DNA of 64,000 nt from CAVEFW01 sp964579575. Its GTDB lineage: Bacteria; Actinomycetota; Coriobacteriia; Coriobacteriales; Eggerthellaceae. How positions within the stretch are numbered: the first letter of the stretch is position 1; the number at the start of each line of letters is the position of its first letter. Made by a program: the position numbers and the translations under genes. The stretch spans positions 13,250-77,249 of the forward strand of contig CAZOGL010000003.1 of assembly GCA_964579575.1 (NCBI GenBank). Direction: 5' to 3'. Positions 50,018 through 59,122 of the stretch are shown piece after piece. The notes beneath the pieces are model-generated. The model was not told the DNA's origin, did not search any database, and was given only the letters and a program-made list of their open reading frames with translations.

Positions 50018-50983
50018 GTGAGCGGATTGACTAGCGAATATCATCATATACCGGTCCTGCTCCCCGAGTGCCTCGAGCAACTACACCTAGAATCGAAGCA
50101 CACGTTCGTGGATGCAACGCTCGGCGGAGCAGGCCATTCCCTCGAGGCGGCGAAACGCCTTGGACCTCAAGGGACGCTTATCGGTATCGACCAGGACGAG
50201 GTCGCATTGACGGCGGCGAGGGAGCGCTTAGGCGCCTTGCCCGACGACGTCAGGCCCAACCTCGAGCTCCTTCGCGGTAACTTCGGAGAGTTGGACAAGC
50301 TTTTACTCTCCGCCGAGGTGCCGGGAGTGGATGCGTTCCTCTTCGACATCGGCGTCTCCTCGGTCCAGATTGACACGCCATCACGCGGCTTCTCCTTCAA
50401 GGAGAATGGCCCTCTTGATATGCGGATGGATCCGGGTAACCAAACCCTAACCGCAGCAGAGATCATCAACACCTACAACGCAGCAGATCTCACCCGGATT
50501 CTCCGTAGCTACTCCGATGAGAAGTGGGCAAGCCGTATCGCGAAGTTCGTGTGTGAGGCGCGGGAGAGCGCGTATATCGAGACGAGCGAGGAGCTTGTCG
50601 AGATCATCAAGGCTGCCATTCCCGCGAGCGCCCGTCGTGCGGGGGGACACCCTGCCAAGCGTACGTTCCAGGCGTTGCGCATTGAGGTAAACGGCGAGCT
50701 TGATGTGCTCGAGCGCGCGCTTCATGCGGCGGTGAGGTGGCTTAACCCTGGCGGGAGGATTGCCGTCATAAGCTACCACTCCTTGGAGGATCGCATCGTG
50801 AAGGACATCTTCAACTCCTACGCGAATCGATGCACGTGCCCTCCTGATTTGCCTGTGTGCATGTGTGGGAAAGAACCGGTATTGGATGTGATAACTCGCA
50901 AGCCCATCGTACCCACCGACGCGGAGATTGAACGCAATCCCCGCGCACGTAGCGCGAAACTGCGTGTGGCGCAACGTCGTTAG
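50018..50983 (+). CDS. rsmH: 16S rRNA m4C1402 methyltransferase RsmH
   Basis: 321 residues. It begins EYHHIPVLLPECLEQL; the SAM motif is FVDATLGGAGHSLEAAKRL and GIDQDEVALTAARERL follows. DMRMDPGNQTLTAAEIINTY and HPAKRTFQALRIEVNGEL are family signatures; a CTCPPDLPVCMCG segment near the end is the common cysteine cluster. GTG start at 50018, 8 nt after mraZ. Order mraZ-rsmH-ftsL is standard. Confidence 0.96.
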   Translation: MSGLTSEYHHIPVLLPECLEQLHLESKHTFVDATLGGAGHSLEAAKRLGPQGTLIGIDQDEVALTAARERLGALPDDVRPNLELLRGNFGELDKLLLSAEVPGVDAFLFDIGVSSVQIDTPSRGFSFKENGPLDMRMDPGNQTLTAAEIINTYNAADLTRILRSYSDEKWASRIAKFVCEARESAYIETSEELVEIIKAAIPASARRAGGHPAKRTFQALRIEVNGELDVLERALHAAVRWLNPGGRIAVISYHSLEDRIVKDIFNSYANRCTCPPDLPVCMCGKEPVLDVITRKPIVPTDAEIERNPRARSAKLRVAQRR

Positions 50984-51060
50984 CCGCGCGCTGAAAATGA
51001 GGGCGTTAGTGCCCACTATACCGATAGTAACGAGCTGTAAACGAAGCAAAGGAGGTAGAC

Positions 51061-51540
51061 GTGGCCGCGCCCGCATATCGTCAGTACGCAGCACAGCCCG
51101 CTATCCCCGAGCGCAGGCGTCGTGGTTTGAACAAGACTTCGGTCCGCATCGTACATGGCGACCGTCCTGCAACCCTTCCGAAGGCTCCTTCCAACATTGC
51201 TATCGTCGCGGCGTTTGTCGCTGCCTTGTTGGTGGTGTTTACCCTGTTGTCGTTTGCGCGTGTTGCTATCAGCTCCGCCACGATCGCCATCGCCATCGAA
51301 TCGCAGGACCTCAGTTCCCAAATCGAGACCGACCGCGCGGCGGGCAACAAGCTCGAGGTGAGCGAGAGCCTCCTTACCAACTCTTCCAACATCAAGGCGA
51401 ATGCGACCAAGCTCGGTATGGCCGCTTCCTACTCTTCTGAAGTCATCACCCTTGAGCAGGATATCGTCGCTATGAACTCATCGGGCGACCTGTCTTTGAC
51501 CGAGAGCTTCCGCAGGGCCTCCGCTGCCGTCCAAGGTTAA
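51061..51540 (+). CDS. ftsL: Cell division protein FtsL
   Basis: 159 residues with a basic cytoplasmic N terminus, one transmembrane helix (about 47-68) and a short extracytoplasmic coiled coil, the layout of FtsL, which links FtsB/FtsQ to FtsW-FtsI. Sequence conservation is weak, so the call rests on topology, size and position between rsmH and ftsI. The GTG start at 51061 follows AAAGGAGG. It lies 3 nt before ftsI. Confidence 0.82.
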   Translation: MAAPAYRQYAAQPAIPERRRRGLNKTSVRIVHGDRPATLPKAPSNIAIVAAFVAALLVVFTLLSFARVAISSATIAIAIESQDLSSQIETDRAAGNKLEVSESLLTNSSNIKANATKLGMAASYSSEVITLEQDIVAMNSSGDLSLTESFRRASAAVQG

Positions 51541-51543
51541 GGC

Positions 51544-53316
51544 ATGGTTGGCAACCGTCGCAAATCGGGCGGGGACGGCAGAGGCTCTTCATCCCGTCAC
51601 GCCGCGCGTACCTCCCACAACTTTGGCGGGGGGACGAAAGTGCGCAAAATCTTCGAGGCGGCTAATTCCAATCGCCCCTTTATTCTTGTCGGCTTCTTCG
51701 CCTTGTTCGCTATGGCCCTCATCGTGCGCTTGGTGTTCCTGACGATGATTACTGCCGACGAGTATTCCCAAAAGGCAGAGGATTCCCGCACCGCTGAGAT
51801 TACCGTGGAGGCGCGTCGCGGGACGATCTATGATCGCAACGGCAACGTCTTGGCCTGCAGCGTCGATGCGACGACCATCTACGCAGTTCCCTCCGAGGTC
51901 ACTGACGCCAAGGGCACGGCCACCATCCTCGCTGCGATCTTGAAGAAGGACGCCAGCGAGCTCGAGGCGACCCTTTCCGACAAGAGCACGTCGTTTTGCT
52001 ATATATCCCGCAAGGAGAAGACCGATGTTGCCGAGACGGTGAAAAACCTCGACCTCGACGGAATCTATTTCCTCGAGGATTCCCGTCGTGAGTATCCGTA
52101 CGGCTCGGTGGGCGGTACGGTCATCGGGTTCGTCAACGTCGATGGCAAGGGCGTCTCCGGACTCGAGAGCGAATACGACAGCATCCTGCGCGGCGTCGAC
52201 GGCGTCAAACGCATGGAGCTCGGTGTAAACTCGGTGCCGATCACCTCCGGCGAGGACAAGAGCGTCGCCGCAGTGGACGGCCAAGACATCATGGTGTCCA
52301 TCGACATCGAAATGCAGGCCTATCTCGAACAGGTCCTTGTGCAATGGAAGGAAAGCCTCTCTGCGGAGACCGAGGCGGTTCTTATGGATGCCTCTACGGG
52401 CGAGATCTACGCAGCCAGCTCAACACCTCTGCTTAATCCCACCGATACCAGCAAGATCGAGGAAGGCTCCACCGAGCTTGCCATCGTGTCCCGCTCCTAC
52501 GAGCCCGGTTCCATCTTCAAGACCGTCACCGCCTTGACGGCACTTGAGGCCAAGACCGTTGACACGGAGGACGAGTTCGATTGCCCCTCCGAGCTTCCCG
52601 CCGATCAGTACTACGTCTCTGACTCCCATGCCCGCGGCGACGTCACGTATACGTTCCGCGAGATCATGCAATACTCCTCCAATGTCGGCATTTCCCTCAT
52701 CGCGGAGAAGACCGGCTTCCAGGCGCTGTACAACAACATCATCGCTTGGGGCCTCAATGACCTGACCGGCGTCGACTACCCAGGTGAGTCATCCGGCTAC
52801 CTTCTCGACTTCGACCAATGGGCCAAGATCCAGGGATACAGCGTATCCTTTGGCCAAGGCATCTCGGTCACACCTCTCCAAATCACGCGCCTGTACGGCG
52901 CCATCGTCAACAAGGGAGTCGCGGTCACTCCGCATTTCCTCATCGCCTATCCGCAGACCGGCGAGAAACCCACCTACGAGTCCAAGCAGATCATCTATAG
53001 CCAAGAGACCATCGACAAGGTCACCAGCATGCTCCAAACCGTCGTTTCCGAGGGCACCGGCACGAGCGCCCAAATCGACGGGTTCGAACCTGCGGGCAAG
53101 ACGGGCACCGCGGAAATCGCCGCAGACGATGGCGGCTACCGCACCGATATCTACAACGTCAGCTTCACGGGTTATATACCGGATTCCACCAGCACCTTCG
53201 TTTGCTTCACGGGTGCGATGAATCAGCCCGCCGAAGGTAACGTCTCCGGCATGTTTGCCGATATCATGTCTTTTGCAATCGATCGCTACAAGATTGTGGC
53301 GAACCAATCGAACTAA
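51544..53316 (+). CDS. ftsI: Peptidoglycan transpeptidase FtsI (PBP3-like)
   Basis: 590 residues, class B penicillin-binding protein for septal cross-linking. A basic N terminus and one transmembrane helix (about 38-60) are followed by the dimerisation domain (ARRGTIYDRNGNVLA) and the transpeptidase domain: Ser323-IFK (SxxK), Ser378-S-Asn380 (SxN) and Lys519-TGT. It lacks C-terminal PASTA domains. It works with FtsW (59123-60454). Confidence 0.96.
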   Translation: MVGNRRKSGGDGRGSSSRHAARTSHNFGGGTKVRKIFEAANSNRPFILVGFFALFAMALIVRLVFLTMITADEYSQKAEDSRTAEITVEARRGTIYDRNGNVLACSVDATTIYAVPSEVTDAKGTATILAAILKKDASELEATLSDKSTSFCYISRKEKTDVAETVKNLDLDGIYFLEDSRREYPYGSVGGTVIGFVNVDGKGVSGLESEYDSILRGVDGVKRMELGVNSVPITSGEDKSVAAVDGQDIMVSIDIEMQAYLEQVLVQWKESLSAETEAVLMDASTGEIYAASSTPLLNPTDTSKIEEGSTELAIVSRSYEPGSIFKTVTALTALEAKTVDTEDEFDCPSELPADQYYVSDSHARGDVTYTFREIMQYSSNVGISLIAEKTGFQALYNNIIAWGLNDLTGVDYPGESSGYLLDFDQWAKIQGYSVSFGQGISVTPLQITRLYGAIVNKGVAVTPHFLIAYPQTGEKPTYESKQIIYSQETIDKVTSMLQTVVSEGTGTSAQIDGFEPAGKTGTAEIAADDGGYRTDIYNVSFTGYIPDSTSTFVCFTGAMNQPAEGNVSGMFADIMSFAIDRYKIVANQSN

Positions 53317-53326
53317 GGAGGCTTGT

Positions 53327-54796
53327 ATGCCCAAGTCCTGTGAGCAGCTTCTCGTCGGAACCGGAGCTGAGGTATTCGGAGACGGGGGACGGGAGGTGAC
53401 CGGACTTGCGTTTCGCAGCGATAAGGTCGAACCTGGCTTTGCGTTCTTTTGCATCGTGGGTCTTACTGCCGATGGTCACCGTTTTGCCCAAGACGCCGTC
53501 AATCGCGGCGCCGCTCTTATCGTCGCACAGCACGAGCTTGAGCTTGAGGGCGCTGATGAGGTCACGGTCGCGGTGGTGAAGGACACGCGTGCCGGCATGG
53601 CGCGCGTCGCGGCAAACTACTACGACAATCCCAGCGAGGCATTCCAGCTCATCGGCATCACGGGAACGAACGGGAAGACCACCACCACGTTCCTTGTCGA
53701 CCATATCGTCACCGCTCAGGGCAAGAAGTGCGGCATCATCGGAACTACGGGCAACCGTGTGGACGGCGTCATGGAGACCGCCTCCAATACCACGCCCGAG
53801 TCCGCGGATTTGCAGCACCTGTTTGCCCGTATGCGCGATGCCGGTAACGATGTCGTCGCCATGGAGGTCAGCAGCCATGCTCTTGATCTGCGTAGGACGT
53901 GGGCCTCGCGCTATGCCGTCACCGCATTCACGAACCTGACCCAGGACCACCTTGACTACCACCACACCTTTGAGGCGTATTTCGAGGCAAAGGCCCTGCT
54001 GTTCGGCCGAGACTATCCCGCAAAGCGCGTCGTTTGTATCGACGATGCTTGGGGAGAGGAGCTCGCGAGGCGGTGCAGGGAGGCAGGAGATGTCCTCCTG
54101 ACGACGGGGTTTGAGCCCGTCTCCGATATCTATCCCGTTGATGTCGACTACGCTATCGACAAGACGTGCGTGCGCTTGAGCGTTTGCGGTGAGGAATTTG
54201 ACGTGTCCTATCCGTTGGTAGGGCGCTTCAACGTGTCCAACATGATGACGGCGTTCGGCATTGCGCTCAGTCTTGGCATCGCGGCTTGCGACATCGTGGA
54301 GGCCTTGCGTGATGTCGATGGCGTCCCTGGTCGCCTCGAGCGCATATCCGCGCCGGGTTGCCCCGATGTCTTTGTGGACTATGCCCATACCCCCGACGCC
54401 GTTGAGAAGGCGCTATCCTCGGTTATGGCTCTCAATCCCGCGAAGACCATCGTTGTCTTTGGGTGTGGCGGCGATCGTGACGCGACGAAGCGTCCGCTCA
54501 TGGGACGTGCGGCCTTGGCAGCCGACTATGCGATCGTGACCAGCGACAACCCTCGTACCGAGGACCCCAACAAGATCATCGAGGATATCGTTGCAGGCAT
54601 GAGCGGGGAAGAGGAGCGCTTCGAGATCATCGCTGACAGACGCGAGGCGATCATGCGTGCCGTGGAACTTGCCGACGAGGATTGTGCGATTTTGGTCGCG
54701 GGCAAGGGACACGAGGATTACCAGATTATCGGAACGACTAAAATCGACTTCGATGACCGCAAGGTGGTCGCCGAGGCTTTGGCTAGGCACGCATAA
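53327..54796 (+). CDS. murE: UDP-MurNAc-tripeptide synthetase MurE
   Basis: 489 residues; adds the third amino acid of the stem peptide. ATP loop GITGTNGKTTTTFLV; TPESADLQHLF and AMEVSSHALDLRR follow. The motif DNPRTEDP near residue 406 is the form associated with meso-diaminopimelate specificity, so this organism probably has mDAP peptidoglycan. ATG at 53327 with AAGGAGG; an in-frame upstream frame from 53255 overlaps ftsI and is not used. Confidence 0.96.
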   Translation: MPKSCEQLLVGTGAEVFGDGGREVTGLAFRSDKVEPGFAFFCIVGLTADGHRFAQDAVNRGAALIVAQHELELEGADEVTVAVVKDTRAGMARVAANYYDNPSEAFQLIGITGTNGKTTTTFLVDHIVTAQGKKCGIIGTTGNRVDGVMETASNTTPESADLQHLFARMRDAGNDVVAMEVSSHALDLRRTWASRYAVTAFTNLTQDHLDYHHTFEAYFEAKALLFGRDYPAKRVVCIDDAWGEELARRCREAGDVLLTTGFEPVSDIYPVDVDYAIDKTCVRLSVCGEEFDVSYPLVGRFNVSNMMTAFGIALSLGIAACDIVEALRDVDGVPGRLERISAPGCPDVFVDYAHTPDAVEKALSSVMALNPAKTIVVFGCGGDRDATKRPLMGRAALAADYAIVTSDNPRTEDPNKIIEDIVAGMSGEEERFEIIADRREAIMRAVELADEDCAILVAGKGHEDYQIIGTTKIDFDDRKVVAEALARHA

Positions 54797-54834
54797 CGTT
54801 TTTTGCGGGCGCGTCTGAGGGGGATGGTTAGGCT

Positions 54835-56298
54835 ATGCAAATGAGGGCGAGCGAGATTGCCGCCTGTACAGGTGGGACGGTTGTCGTGGGCGACGATCCC
54901 ATGGCAAACATGTTGGTTTGGGATTCTCGCAAGGTGAGTCCTGGTTGTTTGTACGTGGCGTTTCCGGGTGAGCGTGTGGACGGTCATCGTTTTGTCGCAT
55001 CGTCCATCGAGGCGGGTGCCACCGTCGCCTTGATCTCCCAAGAGCCCGATGAGGAGATGTGTGCCGCGGCAAAGACCTGCGGTGCCGCCCTCGTGAGGGT
55101 TGAGAACACTCCTGACGCGGTGACCGATCTTGCCCGGGCATGGAGAGAGAAGTTGCATGGTCGCGTCATCGGCTTGACGGGGTCGGTGGGCAAGACGACC
55201 ACGAAGAACCTGGTCCGCGACGTCCTCGCGGCGCAGTTCAAGACCGTTGCCACCGAGAAGAACCAAAACAACGAGCTCGGTGTCCCCAATACCTTGCTCC
55301 GTGCCGATGTCGATACGGAGGTCGTCGTTGTCGAGATGGGCATGCGTGGCGCGGGTCAATTGGAGTCCCTCTGCGCGTTCGTGAAACCCGATTGGGGCAT
55401 CGTGACCAACATCGGCGACTGCCATATCGAGCTCCTTGGCTCCCGTGACAATATCGCTCGTGCCAAGGCGGAGCTGATTTGCGCCCTCCCTGACGGGACG
55501 GGGATGGCATTTTTGAATGCGGGCGACGCCTATTGCGACTTTATCAAGGACGTCGCGCGACTCTCCGAGCGCGATATCGTCGCCGTGCGCTATGACGGTA
55601 CCTACGAGGCCGCTGGACGCGGATGGGATGTTGACGACGGCGCTCCTGCGGTGTGGGCTACCGATATCGAGCTCAACGCCTTGTCCCAACCTCGTTTTAC
55701 CCTAAACGTCCGAGGATTTGGCGGGAAGTCGGAGGGAAGCAGGGATTGCCGCTTGGTCCTCAGGGGTCTCCACAACGTCTCCAACGCATGTGCTGCTGCT
55801 GCGGTGGGGTGTGCCATGGGCATGAGCCTCGAGTGTGTGTGTGCCGCTCTTGCCGACGCCCAACCTGAGGTAGGCCGCCAAGAGGTGTTCACGGCAACGC
55901 GGGGGTTCACAGTGGTGAATGACGCGTATAATGCTAACCCTGACTCGATGAAGGCTTCCTTGTCCATGTTCTCATCCATGGCCGTCGAGGGTCGTCGTAT
56001 CGCCGTTCTTGGCGATATGGGCGAACTTGGCGACTTTGCCGCCGAAGGCCACAGGCAAGTCGGAGCGCTAGCTGCGTCTTTGCCCATCGACGTGCTTGTG
56101 TGCGTTGGGCCCCTGTCGGCGGATGTGGCGAGTGCTGCCATCGAGGCAGGTATGGACCCCGAGAGAGTTGTTCGCGTCAAGCACGCGGACGAGGCTCTTG
56201 AGGTGGTAACGACTATGGTTGAATCGCCTGATGCCGTCTTGGTCAAGGCGTCCCACTACATGGGGCTTGACCGCGTGGCAGAGGGTTTGGTGAGGTAA
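54835..56298 (+). CDS. murF: UDP-MurNAc-tripeptide D-Ala-D-Ala ligase MurF
   Basis: 487 residues; adds D-Ala-D-Ala. The ATP loop is GLTGSVGKTTTKNLV, with TEKNQNNELGVPNTLL and VVNDAYNANPDSMKASL as MurF signatures. The start ATG at 54835 follows GAGGGGGATGG; a second ATG two codons later is possible. It lies 38 nt after murE and 7 nt before mraY. Confidence 0.95.
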   Translation: MQMRASEIAACTGGTVVVGDDPMANMLVWDSRKVSPGCLYVAFPGERVDGHRFVASSIEAGATVALISQEPDEEMCAAAKTCGAALVRVENTPDAVTDLARAWREKLHGRVIGLTGSVGKTTTKNLVRDVLAAQFKTVATEKNQNNELGVPNTLLRADVDTEVVVVEMGMRGAGQLESLCAFVKPDWGIVTNIGDCHIELLGSRDNIARAKAELICALPDGTGMAFLNAGDAYCDFIKDVARLSERDIVAVRYDGTYEAAGRGWDVDDGAPAVWATDIELNALSQPRFTLNVRGFGGKSEGSRDCRLVLRGLHNVSNACAAAAVGCAMGMSLECVCAALADAQPEVGRQEVFTATRGFTVVNDAYNANPDSMKASLSMFSSMAVEGRRIAVLGDMGELGDFAAEGHRQVGALAASLPIDVLVCVGPLSADVASAAIEAGMDPERVVRVKHADEALEVVTTMVESPDAVLVKASHYMGLDRVAEGLVR

Positions 56299-56305
56299 CG
56301 TAACG

Positions 56306-57346
56306 ATGCTATCGGGAATGAACACCTATCCCACGTTTCTCGTATTTTTGGCTGTGCTGATTTCTGCGTTGGTGACCATCGCGTTGACGCCAGTCTGGAT
56401 TAAGATCTTGAGGGCCAAGGCCATCGGGCAACAGGTTCGTGCGGATGGTCCCCAAAGCCACCTTGTCAAGCAGGGAACGCCTACCATGGGCGGCGTGGTC
56501 ATGCTCATCGCGGTCCTTATCGCAATCCTGCTCATCGATGCCCCCGAGGCTGATACCTTCATCCTCATGGGCGCCATCCTCCTGACCGGCGCCGTGGGCC
56601 TTATAGACGACGGATCCAAGGTCGTCTTCGAGCGCTCCTTGGGTCTAACGCCGAAGCAAAAGCTTGTGTTCCAATTCCTTATCGCAACAGTGTTTTGCCT
56701 CGTTGCCGTAAATTGCGTCCATGTCGAGCCAACGGTGAGCATTCCCCTGGTCGTCACGTTTGACCTTGGAATCCTCACGACGGTTCTCCCGATCGGCGAC
56801 GGCATCTCCATCCCTTGGCTCTACCTAATCTTTGTGAACATCCTCGTGGTTGGCATGTGCAATGCCGTCAACCTCACCGACGGGCTTGATGGTCTCGCGG
56901 CGGGAACGGTCATGCTTGTCATGATCGTCATGGCTGCGATCGCCTACAAGACCGATATGCTCAATTCCGCCATCGTCGCTGCGGCCTTGGCCGGCGCCTG
57001 CGTGGGTTTCCTTTGGTTCAACTCCTTCCCGGCCGACATCTTCATGGGAGACACGGGCTCTCTTGCCCTGGGTACCGCCCTCGGTGGCCTTGCTGTCTTG
57101 ACAAAGACGGAGTTTCTCGTCCTTATCATCGGTGGCCTGTTCGTCATCGAGGCGTTGTCCGTCATGATCCAGGTGGCGTATTTCAAAAAGACGCGCAAAC
57201 GCATTTTCCTTATGGCGCCCCTTCACCACCATTTCGAGAAGAAGGGTTGGAGTGAGACGAAAGTCGTCATCCGCTTCTGGATCGTCTCCGGTTGCTTTGC
57301 TGCGATCGGCTTCGTGTGGTTTTTCGCCCAATTCCTTGTGGGGTAG
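56306..57346 (+). CDS. mraY: Phospho-MurNAc-pentapeptide transferase MraY
   Basis: 346 residues, about ten transmembrane helices; makes lipid I from undecaprenyl phosphate. GPQSHLVKQGTPTMGGVVML, LIDDGSKV, NAVNLTDGLDGLAAG and FMGDTGSLALG hold the catalytic Asp residues, and APLHHHFEKKGWSE is the late histidine motif. After its stop comes a 281-bp spacer before murD, the only large gap in the dcw cluster. Confidence 0.97.
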   Translation: MLSGMNTYPTFLVFLAVLISALVTIALTPVWIKILRAKAIGQQVRADGPQSHLVKQGTPTMGGVVMLIAVLIAILLIDAPEADTFILMGAILLTGAVGLIDDGSKVVFERSLGLTPKQKLVFQFLIATVFCLVAVNCVHVEPTVSIPLVVTFDLGILTTVLPIGDGISIPWLYLIFVNILVVGMCNAVNLTDGLDGLAAGTVMLVMIVMAAIAYKTDMLNSAIVAAALAGACVGFLWFNSFPADIFMGDTGSLALGTALGGLAVLTKTEFLVLIIGGLFVIEALSVMIQVAYFKKTRKRIFLMAPLHHHFEKKGWSETKVVIRFWIVSGCFAAIGFVWFFAQFLVG

Positions 57347-57627
57347 GGGAGTCGACCTCGAATATGTTTGTCGCGCGTCGCCTTTGCGGGCGGCGTGTTT
57401 TTGTCGCCTCTGAAAGGGGCCGATTTCGCATGGATGGCGGGTGTGCCTTTGTCGGGCGGCGCGTTTTTGCCACCCCCGACGTTTTGTTACTCCGACGTTT
57501 TTTGTCGCCCCGACGTTTCGTCGCCCCCGAAAGAACAGGCAATCACCAAAAGGGACGTGTGCGGGTGGTGTATGATAGACAACCGAGCGCCAATGCGTCG
57601 GCGCAACTGTGAGTCTGTGGGGTAAAC
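57347..57627 (+). repeat. mraY-murD spacer with degenerate repeats
   Basis: 281 bp with no gene. It contains several decayed copies of a GGCGTGTTTTTGTCGCC-type unit (near 57390, 57460, 57500 and 57515), which also resembles the end of mraY. A -10 TATGAT at 57571-57576 suggests a promoter for murD, but no convincing -35 is seen. Confidence 0.5.
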
Positions 57628-59118
57628 ATGACTGAAACGAACTACATTCCCGGACGCAAACTGGCCCCCAAAAAGCTGGGTCGCGTTCTTATTTTGGGTC
57701 TTGGCAAAAGCGGCATGGCGACGGCTTCCTATTGCGCACGCCTGATCGGCGACCGCGTCGATCATCTCGCCATCGCCGCTGGAAAACGCTCTCCTTCCGC
57801 CTTGGAGTTCGCGGAGGAGATTGGTGCGGCGGGTGCTGTCGTCGAGTTCGACCACGAGCTCATCGAGGGTACATACGACATCTGTATCGCCAGCCCCGGC
57901 ATCTCCCAGTTTTCGGATTTCTACAAAAGCGCCCAAGCGGCAAGTGGCGAGATCATGAGCGAGGTGGAGTTCGCATGGCGCGAGAGTGCCGCGGACTCTG
58001 TATGGGTTGCCATCACCGGCACCAACGGCAAGACCACCACCACGGCTCTTTGCGCGCACATTCTTTGCGAAGCGGGGATGAACGCTGCGGCGGTCGGCAA
58101 CATCGGGGACGTCGTCATCGATACGGTCGCGGCGGGTCAAACCGATGTCTACGTGGTCGAGGTCTCTTCCTACCAACTCGCTTCCACCATCAACTTCGCA
58201 CCTCAGGTGGCTGTGCTGCTTAACATCACGCCGGACCATCTCAAGTGGCATGGCAGCATGGAGGAGTACCGTCGCGCAAAGTTGCGCGTGTTTGCCAACC
58301 TTGCGACTGTTCCCGACGCCGTTGCCGTCCTCGACGCCACCAACGACCTTGTGCGGGAAACCGTCCGTGCCTTCAAGGTCCGCCCTCGCCAGGAGCGCGG
58401 TTTTGACTACGTTCCCTTGGGAACGGCATCCGGCCTCGACGAGAGCATGCATGAGCGTTGCGGGAGCGATAACGCCGCCTATCTCGACGACGAGGGTGTG
58501 ATGTGCGTCCTGTTCCGCGGTGAGACCCACCGTCTTATGCCCGCGTCCGACCTCTTGTTGAAGGGCCGCCACAACTACGCCAACGCCCTTGCGGCGGCGG
58601 TTGCAGCCATAGCCCTCGGCGTTGATGACAAGGACCTTGTTCGCGGCCTTTCAGGATTTGCTCCTCTCGAGCACCGTATCGAACCCTGCGGATCCGTGAA
58701 CGGTGTGGCTTGTTTCAACGATTCCAAGGCCACCAACGTCGATGCGACGCTTGTGGCATTTTCCTCTTTTGAGCCCGGTCGTCTCATTGTCTTGCTTGGA
58801 GGAGATGACAAGGGTACGTCTCTTGACGAGCTTGTCAAGGTCGCCCGGGAAAACGCTCGTGCGGTCGTATGCTTTGGCGCTGCCGGCCCTCGATTTGCCG
58901 CAGCCTTCGAGGATGCCGGTGCGGGGGATATGGTGTTGCGTGCCGGCAAGTTGGAAGAGGCGCTCGATTGCGCACTCAAGGTCGCGCATGAGGGCGATTC
59001 TGTCGTTTTGTCCCCGGCGTGTGCCTCCTTTGACGAGTTCGACTCTTTTGAGCATCGTGGTCGCGAGTTCAAGCGCTACGTCGCCTGCCGCATGGCCGAC
59101 CAAGGATTGAAGGCTTGA
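57628..59118 (+). CDS. murD: UDP-MurNAc-L-Ala D-Glu ligase MurD
   Basis: 496 residues, somewhat longer than the usual 440-450; adds D-glutamate. N-terminal ILGLGKSGMATASYC, ATP loop AITGTNGKTTTTALC, VVEVSSYQLASTINF and FNDSKATNVDATLVA are family motifs. The extra length lies mostly in a loop around residues 245-290. ATG at 57628 follows GGGGTAAAC. ftsW begins 4 nt after the stop. Confidence 0.95.
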   Translation: MTETNYIPGRKLAPKKLGRVLILGLGKSGMATASYCARLIGDRVDHLAIAAGKRSPSALEFAEEIGAAGAVVEFDHELIEGTYDICIASPGISQFSDFYKSAQAASGEIMSEVEFAWRESAADSVWVAITGTNGKTTTTALCAHILCEAGMNAAAVGNIGDVVIDTVAAGQTDVYVVEVSSYQLASTINFAPQVAVLLNITPDHLKWHGSMEEYRRAKLRVFANLATVPDAVAVLDATNDLVRETVRAFKVRPRQERGFDYVPLGTASGLDESMHERCGSDNAAYLDDEGVMCVLFRGETHRLMPASDLLLKGRHNYANALAAAVAAIALGVDDKDLVRGLSGFAPLEHRIEPCGSVNGVACFNDSKATNVDATLVAFSSFEPGRLIVLLGGDDKGTSLDELVKVARENARAVVCFGAAGPRFAAAFEDAGAGDMVLRAGKLEEALDCALKVAHEGDSVVLSPACASFDEFDSFEHRGREFKRYVACRMADQGLKA

Positions 59119-59122
59119 TGTT

